Shown: positions 18,290-28,502, counted from the first letter of the stretch. The stretch is 64,000 nt of DNA from Holophagae bacterium (GCA_029263455.1 JAJCXM010000003.1:310001-374000); one strand, 5' to 3'. Made by a program: numbers and translations. The notes: a model not told the origin generated them from the sequence alone.

Positions 18290-20317
18290 ATGAAGAGCCC
18301 TCGGCTCGGAGCCATGATCGAACTAGATCCCGCACTTAGCTCATATTCAGAGTTTCTTGTGCGGCGATGGAAGAACTTTATGGCGCGCAAAAAACAGCTG
18401 TTACGCGACTACGAAACGTTGTCCATTGCCGCCAACGGACACCAATTCTTTGGTTTTAATCAAGGAACTCACGACGGGTTGGCGGGCGTCTGGTATCGGG
18501 AATGGGCGCCTGCCGCTCGCAGTCTTCACCTTATCGGTGACTTCAATGGTTGGAACCGACGCACTCACCCCATGACGCAAGACGAAAACGGCGTTTGGCA
18601 TCTATTCCTGCCCAACAACGACCCAGACTATGCCTTACTACATGGCAGTCGGATCAAAGTAAACGTGGAAACGCTGGGCCAGAAACGCGACCGCATCCCC
18701 GCCTATATTCGACGTGTAACTCAAGACACTCGAACGCTTGATTTCTGCGGTGTCTACTGGCAACCGCAACCTTATCAGTGGCAACACGCAAAACCTCAGA
18801 TTAATAGCAGACGGATTTATGAAGCCCACGTGGGCATGTCATCGGAAAGAAAAGGCGTCGCGACCTTCGCCGAGTTTGCCAGAAACGTGCTGCCCAGAAT
18901 AGCGAAACTCGGTTATACCGGCGTGCAGCTTATGGCTTGTATGCAACATCCCTACTACGGCAGCTTCGGTTATCAGGTCAGCAATTTCTTCGCTGTTTCC
19001 CACTACTTTGGAACGCCCGAAGATCTGAAAGCGCTCGTTGACGACGCACACGGCTTAGGACTCGAGGTGTATTTAGACTTAGTACACAGCCACGCCGTCA
19101 GTAATATCCTTGAAGGTCTCAATCAGTTTGATGGCACCGACTTCCAATACTTTCACGCTGGGTCACGTGGCGATCATCCGGCCTGGCAATCTAAATGTTT
19201 TGACTATGCCAAGCCTGAAGTTATTCGCTTCCTGTTGAGCAATGTCAAATATTGGCTTGAGGAGTATCATCTGGATGGCTTTCGTTTTGATGGCGTCACC
19301 AGCATGGTTTACCTTGATCACGGCCTTGGTCGCGAATTCCATCATTATGATGACTATTTCCAGATCACCAATTTGGATGAAGACGCGATCACCTATTTAC
19401 AGCTCGCCAATGACTTAGTGCACGAACTTAACCCCAGCGCCGTTTGCATGGCTGAAGAGGTGTCAGGATTACCGGGCCTTGCCAGACCCATCGATGAAGG
19501 CGGCTTGGGATTCGATTACCGACTGGCGATGGGGATTCCCGATCATTGGATAAAGCTGTTAAAAGACCAGCGAGACGAGGACTGGCACATGGGCGACCTC
19601 GTTCGCGTTCACGCCGACCGAAGACGTAGCGAACCCCATATCGCCTATTGCGAATCTCATGATCAAGCGCTAGTGGGTGACAAATCGATCGCATTTCGGC
19701 TTATGGACGCTCAGATGTATGTCGACATGGAAATCGGTCGCCGAAGTCCGATCATAGATCGTGGATTGGCGTTGCACAAAATGATCCGTTTATTCACCTA
19801 TTGTTTAGGAGGAGAGGCCTATCTTAACTTTATGGGCAATGAATTTGGACACCCGGATTGGGTCGATTTCCCGCGTGAGGGCAACCAATACAGCTACCAC
19901 CATGCCCGCAGGCAATGGTCATTAGTTGACAGCCCTTTTTTGCGGTACCAACAGCTCAATGCATTTGACATGGCCATGCACCGTCTGGATGACAGCTTCA
20001 ACATCTTAGCTAATGCCGACATTGAAGTGATGGCTGTACACGAAGACAACAAATGGATATTTATTAGGCGAGGCGCTTTGTATTTTCTGTTCAATTTCCA
20101 TGTCTGGCATTCTGCAAGTCAATTGGAAATAGGCGTTCAACAGAGTGTTGCTCACAGGGTGGTGCTCAACTCTGATGATCAACAATACGGCGGCCAGCAA
20201 CGAGTCAAAGGTGACATGCTCTATCCGCCAATGAATCAGAAAGCACATGGATTCTCTGATTCGGTACACATCTACTTGCCCGCACGCAGCTGTCAGGTCC
20301 TCGCAGCTGTGACTTAG
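18290..20317 (+). CDS. glgB: 1,4-alpha-glucan branching enzyme, eukaryotic-type (GH13_8)
   Basis: 675 residues from ATG 18290 (the frame is open upstream; ATG 18314 is an alternative). An N-terminal CBM48 (FNGWNRRTHPM) leads to the GH13 barrel with nucleophile D334 in DGFRFDGVTSM, acid/base E389 in MAEEVSG, and CESHDQALVGDK carrying the third catalytic Asp. The motifs YGSFGYQVSNFFAVS, EEVSGLPGLARPIDEGG, GFDYRLAMGIPDHWI and LNFMGNEFGHPDWVDFPREG match plant and animal branching enzymes rather than the usual bacterial GlgB, so this is subfamily GH13_8. It forms alpha-1,6 branches in glycogen. No other glycogen gene is nearby. Confidence 0.92.
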   Translation: MKSPRLGAMIELDPALSSYSEFLVRRWKNFMARKKQLLRDYETLSIAANGHQFFGFNQGTHDGLAGVWYREWAPAARSLHLIGDFNGWNRRTHPMTQDENGVWHLFLPNNDPDYALLHGSRIKVNVETLGQKRDRIPAYIRRVTQDTRTLDFCGVYWQPQPYQWQHAKPQINSRRIYEAHVGMSSERKGVATFAEFARNVLPRIAKLGYTGVQLMACMQHPYYGSFGYQVSNFFAVSHYFGTPEDLKALVDDAHGLGLEVYLDLVHSHAVSNILEGLNQFDGTDFQYFHAGSRGDHPAWQSKCFDYAKPEVIRFLLSNVKYWLEEYHLDGFRFDGVTSMVYLDHGLGREFHHYDDYFQITNLDEDAITYLQLANDLVHELNPSAVCMAEEVSGLPGLARPIDEGGLGFDYRLAMGIPDHWIKLLKDQRDEDWHMGDLVRVHADRRRSEPHIAYCESHDQALVGDKSIAFRLMDAQMYVDMEIGRRSPIIDRGLALHKMIRLFTYCLGGEAYLNFMGNEFGHPDWVDFPREGNQYSYHHARRQWSLVDSPFLRYQQLNAFDMAMHRLDDSFNILANADIEVMAVHEDNKWIFIRRGALYFLFNFHVWHSASQLEIGVQQSVAHRVVLNSDDQQYGGQQRVKGDMLYPPMNQKAHGFSDSVHIYLPARSCQVLAAVT

Positions 20318-20841
20318 GTCAGTTGGCTGTTTGGGTCTACGAAAAACGGTTTCAGCCAGCCGTATGGTTGCCTCCGAATTTGCCATAACAGCGGCACCAA
20401 GGTTCGAATCGAGTAATGCAAGTGAGGCGGTTTTCCTGACGCGTTTCCTGTGTCCCCAACCGAACCCAAGCGAGCACCCGATTGTGTGTAGACGCCAAGT
20501 CCAGGTTGTATCTCTTGCAAATGAGCGTAATAGAATAGTCGCCATTTTGAACCAAGCACCAAAACGTAATGGCCGCCCTTTTTTGTGTATCCTTTGGAAA
20601 GAATAATGCCAGCGGTGCTGGCCACGACTGGCGTCCCAGGTGCAGCAAAAATATCGATGCCGCGATGCACGCCTGAAGTGCCCCATGGATGGTACCAGTA
20701 CGATTGCGGGTGCCAATCGGTCGGCGTCGCACCGGTAACGGGCATTGTTTTTCCTGCCGGCAAAATCAAGCCAATCAAATAGACAGCCACAAGGCACCAA
20801 GCTAATGTTCGGTGGCGCGCCAATGGAATAGATTCTGGCAA
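20314..20841 (-). CDS. M23 family metallopeptidase (LytM-like)
   Basis: 175 residues. An N-terminal membrane segment or signal (residues 10-30) precedes an M23 domain with the zinc ligands in HRGIDIFAAPGTPV (HxxxD) and HLHYS (HxH), plus YAHLQEI and GSVGDTGNASG between them. M23 enzymes are Gly-Gly or peptide-bridge endopeptidases of the periplasm. The start is TTG 20841 with AGGA six bases upstream; I saw no better start. Its stop overlaps that of glgB by 4 bp on the opposite strand. Confidence 0.88.
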   Translation of the reverse strand: MPESIPLARHRTLAWCLVAVYLIGLILPAGKTMPVTGATPTDWHPQSYWYHPWGTSGVHRGIDIFAAPGTPVVASTAGIILSKGYTKKGGHYVLVLGSKWRLFYYAHLQEIQPGLGVYTQSGARLGSVGDTGNASGKPPHLHYSIRTLVPLLWQIRRQPYGWLKPFFVDPNSQLT

Positions 20842-20951
20842 GTCACATCCTTGATCTAAACGTGGGTGCCTGACATTTACAGCGTTATTGTGTAAGATGT
20901 CTGCTCTTTTAATAAAGATACGATTTATCGATCACCACGAAAGCAAAGCTT

Positions 20952-21878
20952 ATGCAAAATTGTCGCAATCATCCAAATGTTTCAGCCCTTCATTCATGTG
21001 AATGGTGCAACGAACCCTTTTGTAATGACTGCGTTGAGGTCAAGAGTATCGGCTCGGTTCAGGTTGTTCTTTGTTCCTGTGGCGGAGGTTGTCGTCCCAT
21101 CGCAAATGCCCAGCAACCCGCAAGTCAAAGCTTCAATCCATACGGATCACCCCAACATGCTGGAACAATGACGGCAACCCAAAAGGACCTACGGCAAGAA
21201 CGTGCCCGCGAAGCGCATGAACTTGACTACTGGAGCGCTTTTGGATACCCCATCTCCGTTGGTGGCGTTCTGTTAATGGTGATCGGATCACTCATCTATA
21301 CCGTCTTTTCCTTTGCAGCCATGTTTTCTCCCATCATGGGTCTGATCGTTTTGCTCCTTGTCGGCGGCTATGCTTGCGCCTATTTTCAAAAGATCATTCA
21401 TTCGTCAAGCGATGGCGAACGCGACTTGCCTGATTGGCCCGATATGACTGAAATATTCTCCGATATTATTAGACCGGGTGTGCAGTTGCTCGCCGGCCAA
21501 TTGTTCTGCTTTGCGCCAGCCGTTTTTTATGGCATCTATGTTTCGCCCGATCTCATTATGATTTTGCTGGCCTTAGCGGGATTGATCTATCTACCCATTG
21601 CCCTACTATACGTAACCTTAAACGACAGTTTAATGTCCATCGTCAACGTTCATGTACTTGTGCCATCAATCGGTAAGATCGCACGCGACTATTTCCTTGT
21701 TTTTGCCATATTGGTCGTGTTGTACGCCTTGACCTCAATCATTGGGCTCGTATTACTGATGTTTTCCATTCCTGGCATTATCGTGGGTAATTTGCTTATG
21801 TTTTATGTGTTGATTGTTCAGTTCCGTATCATTGGCATCATGTACTTCAAGAAACAGGAGGTGCTTGATTGGTTCTAA
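20952..21878 (+). CDS. B-box-type zinc finger membrane protein (DUF4013/Yip1-like)
   Basis: 308 residues. The N-terminal 50 residues form a treble-clef, B-box-like zinc-binding module: CRNHPNVSALHSCEWCNEPFC split as C-x-H, C-x2-C, C-x2-C. A linker rich in Gln/Pro follows, then about six membrane helices in pairs, with RDLPDWPDMTEIF in a cytoplasmic loop typical of DUF4013-like proteins. Such proteins are membrane proteins of unknown role. ATG 20952 has only a weak ribosome-binding site. It is convergent with the M1 peptidase gene, 12 bp apart. Confidence 0.75.
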   Translation: MQNCRNHPNVSALHSCEWCNEPFCNDCVEVKSIGSVQVVLCSCGGGCRPIANAQQPASQSFNPYGSPQHAGTMTATQKDLRQERAREAHELDYWSAFGYPISVGGVLLMVIGSLIYTVFSFAAMFSPIMGLIVLLLVGGYACAYFQKIIHSSSDGERDLPDWPDMTEIFSDIIRPGVQLLAGQLFCFAPAVFYGIYVSPDLIMILLALAGLIYLPIALLYVTLNDSLMSIVNVHVLVPSIGKIARDYFLVFAILVVLYALTSIIGLVLLMFSIPGIIVGNLLMFYVLIVQFRIIGIMYFKKQEVLDWF

Positions 21879-21890
21879 CAACAAGCGCGG

Positions 21891-24470
21891 TTAGGGATGG
21901 GATTTTTCAAGCCGTTGTTCAAGCTCTTCAAGTCTCTTCTTTAGGGTGCCTAACTCGTCTTTGACGCTAGGTTCGTGAGCTTCACTCTGACCTGAATTCA
22001 ATGTTCGCTGCGCGAAGCCACGGACAAAAGTGGAGCGGTGATTTTCAGCTATGTTCTTTAGGAAGTTTTTCGCCCGGATATCATCAACGCCCGCAAAGGC
22101 TCCGATAATCCCATAGGTGAGGCGACTGTTTCCTTGACTTGAACTCGATATCAGACTCTTTATAATATTCTCTTTCATCTCAGGTGTGGCCGTGTTCATT
22201 GCGCCCCTGATAACCGCAAAGACGGCCGTCCCATATTTTCGAGACTTCAAGGTTGGCACTTCGGCCAGCAATGTTTCGATCAATGATTCGTCGCCAGACT
22301 CAGCAAGAATCCCAATGGCCGCGGCTTTGATGACATCCTCATGGGAGTCCATCTCCATAGCTTTTTTCGCCCACGCTTGAGCTTCAGTCGGCCTCAACTT
22401 ACCCAGTGACCCTAGTGCCGCTGCCTGTGTTTCGTAACTGAGATCGTTTTCAAAAAGCTCAGTAAGGCGATTCACCGTGCCTTCACTCACTTGCAACGCC
22501 GCAAGCGCGGTTGCGGCTCGCGCCCTTACTTCAGAACTGGGGTCGGACAAAGCGTCGCTTATCTTGTCTTCACTGTTCTTTGGCGCAATAGCGGCCAACG
22601 TCTCTGCCGCGGAGGCACGAACTTCCGACGATCGATCATTCTTCAAGACACGAGCAACTGCCTGACCCAATTTCTTGCTGGTGTTCTCGTTTTTGGATAC
22701 TTGCGCCAAAGCGTTTAGCCTCGAAACCACGTTGTGATCATGTTCCAGTTGATAGGTCCACCACTCAAGTGGTTTATCAAATGAGACATCGGCCAGAAGA
22801 ACTTTCTCGGCATCAAAACTCACGTTTAGAGGCCGTTGCGCGATCGGCAACAAGAATTCATGTTGAGCCTGGTCGACAGTCACAACAAAAGACTGAATGC
22901 CCGAGCGAGTTTGCACCTCGATGTCGACGGGTGTGCGGAACAAGGGAACTAGGCCTTGTGTTTCTTGTTTCTGTAAAACTTTTAAAGCTAGTAACTTACT
23001 GAATGGATTATAGTCGGCCGTCACCTCAAAAACTGGATAACCACCTAGATAAACCCATTGCTGAAAAAACCAATCCATATTTTTGCCGGTTGCTTCGCGA
23101 ATTGCCATCATCAGGTCGTGGGTATCCACAAGGCCATATGCGTGTTTTTGGATGTAGTGATTCATGGCTTTCCACCACAGCTCTTCGCCTAATTGGTGAT
23201 GGAGCATGTACAAGACGGACGAGCCCTTGACATAGACAGCGTTACTGCGACCGCGACTGTTGGGATCAATAAAGGTCTCAACCATGGCGTTTGGTCGATC
23301 ATTGGAACTTGACCGTTTCGCTCGCGCCTGATTCTTCATCATATCTATGCGATAGGCGTCATCACCGTCCATATGCCGTTCATATAGGGACTCAAAATAG
23401 GTGGCAAAACCTTCATTCAACCACAACTCAGACCAATTACGGCAGGTCAGGTAGTCACCCCACCATTGGTGCGCCAGTTCGTGGGCCACTAAACCTCGAC
23501 TACTTACATCTAAAGCTGCGCGCTCGTCATGAAGGGTGCGATCCGTGTTCAACGTAACCGACACGTTCTCCATGCCGCCGACGACAAAGTCGGTGACGGT
23601 GACCTGTGCGTATTTATCCCACATGTAAGGCACACCAATCTTCTCGGAAAAGAACTTCATCATTTCGGGTGTTTCTCCATACGAGCGCATGGCTGTTGCT
23701 TCACCGACACCTTGATTGACGTAATAGTCCAAGTTGAGAGGTTCATTTCGACCCTCAAGTTGTATGGTGTCTGAATAATGTTCCCAATCAGACGCTCCGA
23801 TGGCGATGAGATAAGTAACGTATGGTTGATCCATTTTCCAATGGAATGTGCGCCACTTCTTGTCGTCGCCTTTGCCCTGGGTCACGCCCACCAAGTGACC
23901 GTTACTAACTACTTGAAGCGGTTCACGAATCGTGAATAAAAATTCGGTCGTCGTTCGATCGTTGGGATAATCGTAGGTTGGGATCCAATGTCGATTATCC
24001 ATATCTTCGCCTTGTGTCCAAACCTGCCAAGGTTTATCGGGCTGTGATTCCGTCGGTTTGATAAAAAACAAACCCGCGCTTGGGTCCGCGCCCGAATAAC
24101 TGATGTGAATGTCCAATAAACTCTCTGGACCGTATGCCTTATCAAGAATGACTTCAATGCCATGACGGGGATTAGCGTCATAACTAGAAAACTCAAGCAC
24201 CTTTCCAGCCAAGCTAACTTCTTCGATGTCAAGCTCTACACTGTCAAACACCAGCCGGTCCACACCGTCAAACAAGGGTCGTAGAGAATTGACTACGGTG
24301 CCCGAAAAACTTGATTGATCAACGTCGATACGCAGGTCCAGTTTGATGTTTATCAGATCGTAATTACGTGAAGGTTCGCTATGGGATTCGGGGTCCGGTT
24401 CGAATGACCATTGTGAATAAGCCGCAAATGGACACACCAATAACAAAAGAGACACGAAATAACGAGACAT
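21891..24470 (-). CDS. M1 family metalloaminopeptidase with C-terminal HEAT repeats
   Basis: 859 residues with a signal peptide (MSRYFVSLLLLVCPFAAYS). Catalytic elements: GGMENVS (substrate binding), HELAHQWWGD near residue 328 and LNEGFATYFE about 20 residues later, which together supply the HExxH-x18-E zinc site. Residues about 590-810 are HEAT-like repeats (DPSSEVRARAATALAAL and similar). The last 25 residues are a predicted coiled coil (ELGTLKKRLEELEQRLEKS). It removes N-terminal residues from peptides, probably in the periplasm. GGGAG six bases before the ATG supports the start. It lies 50 bp downstream of phoR with no terminator that I can see, so it may be read from the phosphate operon. 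Confidence 0.93.
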   Translation of the reverse strand: MSRYFVSLLLLVCPFAAYSQWSFEPDPESHSEPSRNYDLINIKLDLRIDVDQSSFSGTVVNSLRPLFDGVDRLVFDSVELDIEEVSLAGKVLEFSSYDANPRHGIEVILDKAYGPESLLDIHISYSGADPSAGLFFIKPTESQPDKPWQVWTQGEDMDNRHWIPTYDYPNDRTTTEFLFTIREPLQVVSNGHLVGVTQGKGDDKKWRTFHWKMDQPYVTYLIAIGASDWEHYSDTIQLEGRNEPLNLDYYVNQGVGEATAMRSYGETPEMMKFFSEKIGVPYMWDKYAQVTVTDFVVGGMENVSVTLNTDRTLHDERAALDVSSRGLVAHELAHQWWGDYLTCRNWSELWLNEGFATYFESLYERHMDGDDAYRIDMMKNQARAKRSSSNDRPNAMVETFIDPNSRGRSNAVYVKGSSVLYMLHHQLGEELWWKAMNHYIQKHAYGLVDTHDLMMAIREATGKNMDWFFQQWVYLGGYPVFEVTADYNPFSKLLALKVLQKQETQGLVPLFRTPVDIEVQTRSGIQSFVVTVDQAQHEFLLPIAQRPLNVSFDAEKVLLADVSFDKPLEWWTYQLEHDHNVVSRLNALAQVSKNENTSKKLGQAVARVLKNDRSSEVRASAAETLAAIAPKNSEDKISDALSDPSSEVRARAATALAALQVSEGTVNRLTELFENDLSYETQAAALGSLGKLRPTEAQAWAKKAMEMDSHEDVIKAAAIGILAESGDESLIETLLAEVPTLKSRKYGTAVFAVIRGAMNTATPEMKENIIKSLISSSSQGNSRLTYGIIGAFAGVDDIRAKNFLKNIAENHRSTFVRGFAQRTLNSGQSEAHEPSVKDELGTLKKRLEELEQRLEKSHP

Positions 24471-24520
24471 AGCAAACTCCCAAAAAAAGTCTCACCCAAC
24501 AGAAAGGTCTCGCCACTTTA

Positions 24521-26308
24521 TCAACTAACTTGCCCAGCGCCAAGACCTCCATCCACAGGAATTCGAATCTCGAAGGTTGTGCCCTTGCCTAGCACGCTTT
24601 GTACCTGTGCGACGCCACCGTGGACTTGAGCCACATGTTTAACGATGGCCAAGCCGAGTCCGGTTCCACCCGTTCGCGCGCTTCTCGCCTTGTCCACACG
24701 ATAAAAGCGCTCGAAGATTCGCGAAAGATGTTCCGAAGCGATACCATCACCTTGATCTATGACCCTAATGGCGACGCTTTTATCATCTCGTTCAATAACG
24801 ACATGCACTTCTTTCCCGCTTTTCCCGTATTTGATGGCGTTATCGACTAGATTAATCACAGCGTGCTCTAACAAGGCGGGATCACCTTTCATGGCACAGC
24901 TTTCTACGCCACGCACCATAACGGAACATTGACGTTGTTCGGCACGGCTTTGGCAAAACGCGATGGCCTGTTTAACCACGAGCACCAAATCCAAAGGCTC
25001 CTGTTCCATCCCGGTAGCTACCTGTTCCAAACGTGACAAGCTAAGCAAATCCTGAACAATGGCATTCATGCGATCTGTATGTTTCTCAATGATGCCCAGG
25101 AATCGTCGACCATCAGGCTCGCTCTCCAATGCACCATCTAACAGTGTTTCTATATATCCCTTGATCGTTGTAATAGGCGTTTTTAATTCGTGCGACACAT
25201 TGGCCACAAATTCCCGTCGGATATTTTCAAGTTTATGCACGCGTGTGACATCGTTTAGCACCGCAAGTACACCCGTTACCGTCCCGTCTGGGCCACTTAA
25301 GCGCGATGTGATGACGCGAATTCGCTGTTCCTCTGGATGAAAAGCCATGACTTCATGTTCACCCACTTCGCCTTTTGCAAGCGCTGCTTGCATAAATTCG
25401 ACAAGGTCAGGACTTCGAATAACATCATGGATAGATTGACCCGCCGCCTCGTCGAAATTCACCGATAAGATTTGGGCGGCTGCCTGATTAAGCGTCACGA
25501 TACATAAATCGTTGTTAACGCCAACGACGCCTTCCGCCATACCATCCAAAACAGCGCGGAACATGTTTCGTTGCGTTATGACTCGATCGATGCGATCCCT
25601 AAGTTGACGGGCCATGCCGTTCATAGACTTGGAAAGCGCGTTGTATTCTCGCGTACTATACTGCGAAGCAGCCTCGTCGAAGTCACCCTTGGCAAATGAT
25701 TCCGCTCGTTTTTCCAGTTCTTCGATAGGACGTGAAAGTTTACGACCAAGCCGCCAAGCCAATGCGCTTGCCAAGCCAGCCACGAGAAGCGCTAACGCCA
25801 ATACTTGAAATCGCAAAGCTCGAGAGAAAGCACTCAATTTATCCAAACGCCTGGCCGTGCGAATGGTCGCCGGACCCTCATCGGTTGCGACCTTAATAGC
25901 CACATACAACATATCGTCTTGCAATGAGCTGCTCAATCGTCGCGCCGAACCCTGTCCTTCCGACACCGCTTGACGTATCTCGGGTCGCGCTGCATGGTTT
26001 TCCATGTTCTGTGGATCAAGAACGCTATCACCTTTGACGCTTCCGTCGGCTGCAATAAGAGTGATCCTAATATCGTCATCGATTATCAAGTTACGAAGCA
26101 CATCTTGACGAACTGAGTCTTGGTTCCACCAGTCATAGTCTAATGTACGAGCAATCAAATGCGCTCTGATCAATAGTTCCCGTTCTGTTTGTAAGAGAAC
26201 AATGCCGCTGAGATGATGAACGGCCAAAAGACTAACCGAACCGGAAACCACTAATAAGAGCACTAAGTAGGAGGGATAAATCTGCCACCTAAGTCTTTTT
26301 TCGTACAT
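24521..26308 (-). CDS. phoR: Phosphate-regulon sensor histidine kinase PhoR
   Basis: 595 residues: two membrane helices (about 11-33 and 165-188) flanking a periplasmic segment of about 130 residues, HAMP (RLGRKLSRPIEELEKRAESF), a PAS domain (about 255-365), HisKA with H in FVANVSHELKTP near residue 372, and HATPase with NLVDNAIKYG, GDGI and GGTGLGLAIV. It phosphorylates PhoB when phosphate is low. E. coli PhoR lacks a large periplasmic domain; this form has one, as in Gram-positive PhoR. The ATG shares one base with the phoB stop (TAATG), so translation is coupled. The last Pho gene of the operon. Confidence 0.93.
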   Translation of the reverse strand: MYEKRLRWQIYPSYLVLLLVVSGSVSLLAVHHLSGIVLLQTERELLIRAHLIARTLDYDWWNQDSVRQDVLRNLIIDDDIRITLIAADGSVKGDSVLDPQNMENHAARPEIRQAVSEGQGSARRLSSSLQDDMLYVAIKVATDEGPATIRTARRLDKLSAFSRALRFQVLALALLVAGLASALAWRLGRKLSRPIEELEKRAESFAKGDFDEAASQYSTREYNALSKSMNGMARQLRDRIDRVITQRNMFRAVLDGMAEGVVGVNNDLCIVTLNQAAAQILSVNFDEAAGQSIHDVIRSPDLVEFMQAALAKGEVGEHEVMAFHPEEQRIRVITSRLSGPDGTVTGVLAVLNDVTRVHKLENIRREFVANVSHELKTPITTIKGYIETLLDGALESEPDGRRFLGIIEKHTDRMNAIVQDLLSLSRLEQVATGMEQEPLDLVLVVKQAIAFCQSRAEQRQCSVMVRGVESCAMKGDPALLEHAVINLVDNAIKYGKSGKEVHVVIERDDKSVAIRVIDQGDGIASEHLSRIFERFYRVDKARSARTGGTGLGLAIVKHVAQVHGGVAQVQSVLGKGTTFEIRIPVDGGLGAGQVS

Positions 26309-27006
26309 TACATCTCCTGAAACCGATAGCCCACCCCGCGAACGGTTTCAACCAAAGCACTATGCGCATTCATTTTCTTGCGCAAGCCTACCACCAAAAC
26401 ATCGACCGCTCTGTCTGTAACCGCATAGTTCTCGCCACGCAGTGATTTGACGATTTGATCACGCGTAAAAACCCATCCAGGTCGACCAGCAAGCGTCAAT
26501 AACAACTTGTATTCCATGTGCGTGAGCTTCATTTCAACGCCGTCTAATAACGCTTGATGCCTACCCGGATGGACTAGCAAAGGACCCACTTCGATGGAGT
26601 CCGAAGACATACTGCTCTCTTCGCTTACAACTTCGTAGCGACGCATAACAGCACGAATGCGCGCCAAAAGAATACGAGGGCTAAATGGTTTGGAAACATA
26701 GTCGTCGGCACCTAATTCCAAGCCAGAAACCACATCCACATCTTCGCTTCTTGCTGTCAGCATAATAATGGGGATATGTCTGGTCTCATGGTCTGCTTTC
26801 AACAGACGACAAACCTCTAAGCCGTTGAGTTCAGGTAACATGAGGTCTAACAAGATGAGATCGGGCGGATCTTTTCTTGCCATTTCTAGACCTAAGCGCC
26901 CGCTTTCTGCCAAAGCGACCTGATAGTGCTCTCTCTTTAGGTTGTATTCGAGGAGCTGTCCTATATCTTCCTCGTCTTCAACCACCAGAATTTTGTGTGG
27001 GCTCAA
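26308..27006 (-). CDS. phoB: Phosphate-regulon response regulator PhoB
   Basis: 232 residues of the OmpR/PhoB class: a receiver domain with acidic pocket VVEDEED, phospho-acceptor Asp in LILLDLMLPE (about D54), Thr in IIMLTARSED, and Lys in DYVSKPFSPRIL. A winged-helix DNA-binding domain follows (about 135-232; MEYKLLLTLAGRPGWVFTRDQIV, ending GVGYRFQEM). The start is TTG 27006 with GGAGG five bases upstream, an uncommon start codon with a strong ribosome-binding site. Phosphorylated PhoB activates genes behind Pho boxes; the box at 34406-34445 is the likely autoregulatory target. Confidence 0.95.
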   Translation of the reverse strand: MSPHKILVVEDEEDIGQLLEYNLKREHYQVALAESGRLGLEMARKDPPDLILLDLMLPELNGLEVCRLLKADHETRHIPIIMLTARSEDVDVVSGLELGADDYVSKPFSPRILLARIRAVMRRYEVVSEESSMSSDSIEVGPLLVHPGRHQALLDGVEMKLTHMEYKLLLTLAGRPGWVFTRDQIVKSLRGENYAVTDRAVDVLVVGLRKKMNAHSALVETVRGVGYRFQEM

Positions 27007-27016
27007 CGAAGCCTCC

Positions 27017-27679
27017 CTATATTTCCTTGTTGTGACGAATAATTTTCGCCTCGTCCAAGTAAATCACATCTTCGGCCACATGCACGGACTGATCCCCAAT
27101 ACGTTCCAAGTAACGAGAAATGGAAAGCAAGCCCAGCTCTGCCCTTGAAAAACGAATGTTTTGGCCCTCGATGTCTTCGGCAACCACCTTGTGATGGTAT
27201 TTATGTAATTCGTCCATTTCCTTTTCCAATGACAAGACCTCACGAGCCAATTGACCATCACCCTTCAATAAGCTAGTCAACGAAGTGTGCACCATCTTTA
27301 ACGCCAATTCGCCCATTCTTGGGATGTCCATACGCGATTCGGAAAGATAACTGGTGGGCACCAAGGATGCCTTGTTGACAATGTTCTCGGCAAGATCACC
27401 CATTCTCTCAAGGATAGTCGTTACTTTTAACAGCGTGACAATGGCTCTCAGATCACGAGCAACCGGTTGATAAAGGGCCAGAACTTTCAAACAATCTTCT
27501 TCAATATCAACTTCTAATAGGTCAATATTGCGGTCGCCATCACGAACTTCATCTCCAAGCTGCGGATCTCCATCTTTTAGACAGCGTAACGCTTTACCTA
27601 CACCAATTTCGACTAAACCTCCAAGTTTGCCAACTTTACGGTAGATGTCCTTGATTTCGCGGTGATAGTGCTGTTCCAT
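27017..27679 (-). CDS. phoU: Phosphate signalling protein PhoU
   Basis: 220 residues, two three-helix PhoU repeats. Conserved segments are EVDIEEDCLKVLALYQPVARDLR in the first repeat (given in parts: VDIEEDCLKVLALYQP) and LLSISRYLERIGDQSVHVAEDVIYL at the end (in part: RYLERIGDQSVHVAED), both carrying the metal-binding E/D motifs. PhoU links Pst transporter state to PhoR and represses the regulon when phosphate is plentiful. It lies between pstB and phoB with 9-10 bp gaps. Confidence 0.95.
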   Translation of the reverse strand: MEQHYHREIKDIYRKVGKLGGLVEIGVGKALRCLKDGDPQLGDEVRDGDRNIDLLEVDIEEDCLKVLALYQPVARDLRAIVTLLKVTTILERMGDLAENIVNKASLVPTSYLSESRMDIPRMGELALKMVHTSLTSLLKGDGQLAREVLSLEKEMDELHKYHHKVVAEDIEGQNIRFSRAELGLLSISRYLERIGDQSVHVAEDVIYLDEAKIIRHNKEI

Positions 27680-27688
27680 AAATACTCC

Positions 27689-28501
27689 TTAACCAAATCG
27701 ACCTGTCACATAATCTTCCGTATGACGTTGACTGGGGCGCGTAAAAATGACCTCTGTTCGATCATATTCGATTAGTTCTCCCAGATACATAAATGCCGTT
27801 AGGTCGGCAACCCGACCTGCTTGCTGCATGTTATGCGTGACGATCACAACAGTGTATTGATTTTTTAATTCGAGAATAAGTTCTTCTACTTTTGCGGTAG
27901 CTATTGGGTCTAATGCACTACAAGGCTCATCCATCAAAATCACGTCAGGATTGACAGCGATAGCCCGTGCAATGCAAAGCCTTTGCATTTGTCCACCCGA
28001 AAGCCCTAACGCTGAGTCCTTAAGTCGTTCTTTCACTTCGGTCCACAGGGCCGCACCTTTTAAACTGCGTTCAACCGCCTCATCAAGAATCGCTTTATCG
28101 CGCACACCGGCGATGCGCAAACCGTAAACCACATTCTCATAAATGGACATGGGGAAGGGATTCGATTTCTGAAAGACCATGCCTACCCGACGGCGTAGCT
28201 CAATCACGTCACAAGCTTCGTCGAAGACGTTCATGCCATCTAAGCGAATGATTCCGTCCATGCGGACAATATCCAATAAGTCATTCATGCGATTAAAGCA
28301 CCGCAAAAAGGTTGACTTTCCGCATCCCGAAGGACCAATAAAGGCCGTGACTTGACGATGTGGAATCTTCAGACTGATATCCTTCAACGCCTGGTTTGCC
28401 CCGTAATAGAGATTGAGTCCTTCAACCTCGATGGCCGGACCCTCCTCACTCTGTGGGCGTTCCTCTTGGCTGGCTTTTTCAAGATCGTGATTAACGTCCA
28501 T
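27689..28501 (-). CDS. pstB: Phosphate ABC transporter ATP-binding protein PstB
   Basis: 270 residues from ATG 28501; a GTG five codons upstream overlaps pstA and is less likely, since GGAG lies nine bases before the ATG. Walker A is GPSGCGKST, the signature [14 protein letters not shown], Walker [15 protein letters not shown], and the switch [27 protein letters not shown] and [15 protein letters not shown] are PstB hallmarks. The C-terminal [18 protein letters not shown] is family-typical. Energises phosphate import with PstC and PstA. An N-terminal extension of about 25 acidic residues precedes the domain. Confidence 0.95.
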   Translation of the reverse strand: MDVNHDLEKASQEERPQSEEGPAIEVEGLNLYYGANQALKDISLKIPHRQVTAFIGPSGCGKSTFLRCFNRMNDLLDIVRMDGIIRLDGMNVFDEACDVIELRRRVGMVFQKSNPFPMSIYENVVYGLRIAGVRDKAILDEAVERSLKGAALWTEVKERLKDSALGLSGGQMQRLCIARAIAVNPDVILMDEPCSALDPIATAKVEELILELKNQYTVVIVTHNMQQAGRVADLTAFMYLGELIEYDRTEVIFTRPSQRHTEDYVTGRFG

Positions 28502-28502
28502 A

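Noticed and set aside
24471-24520. Terminator after phoR, suggested by a poly-T run on the minus strand.
   Set aside because: The bases before the run (GAGACC ... GAGACT) repeat directly and do not form an inverted stem.
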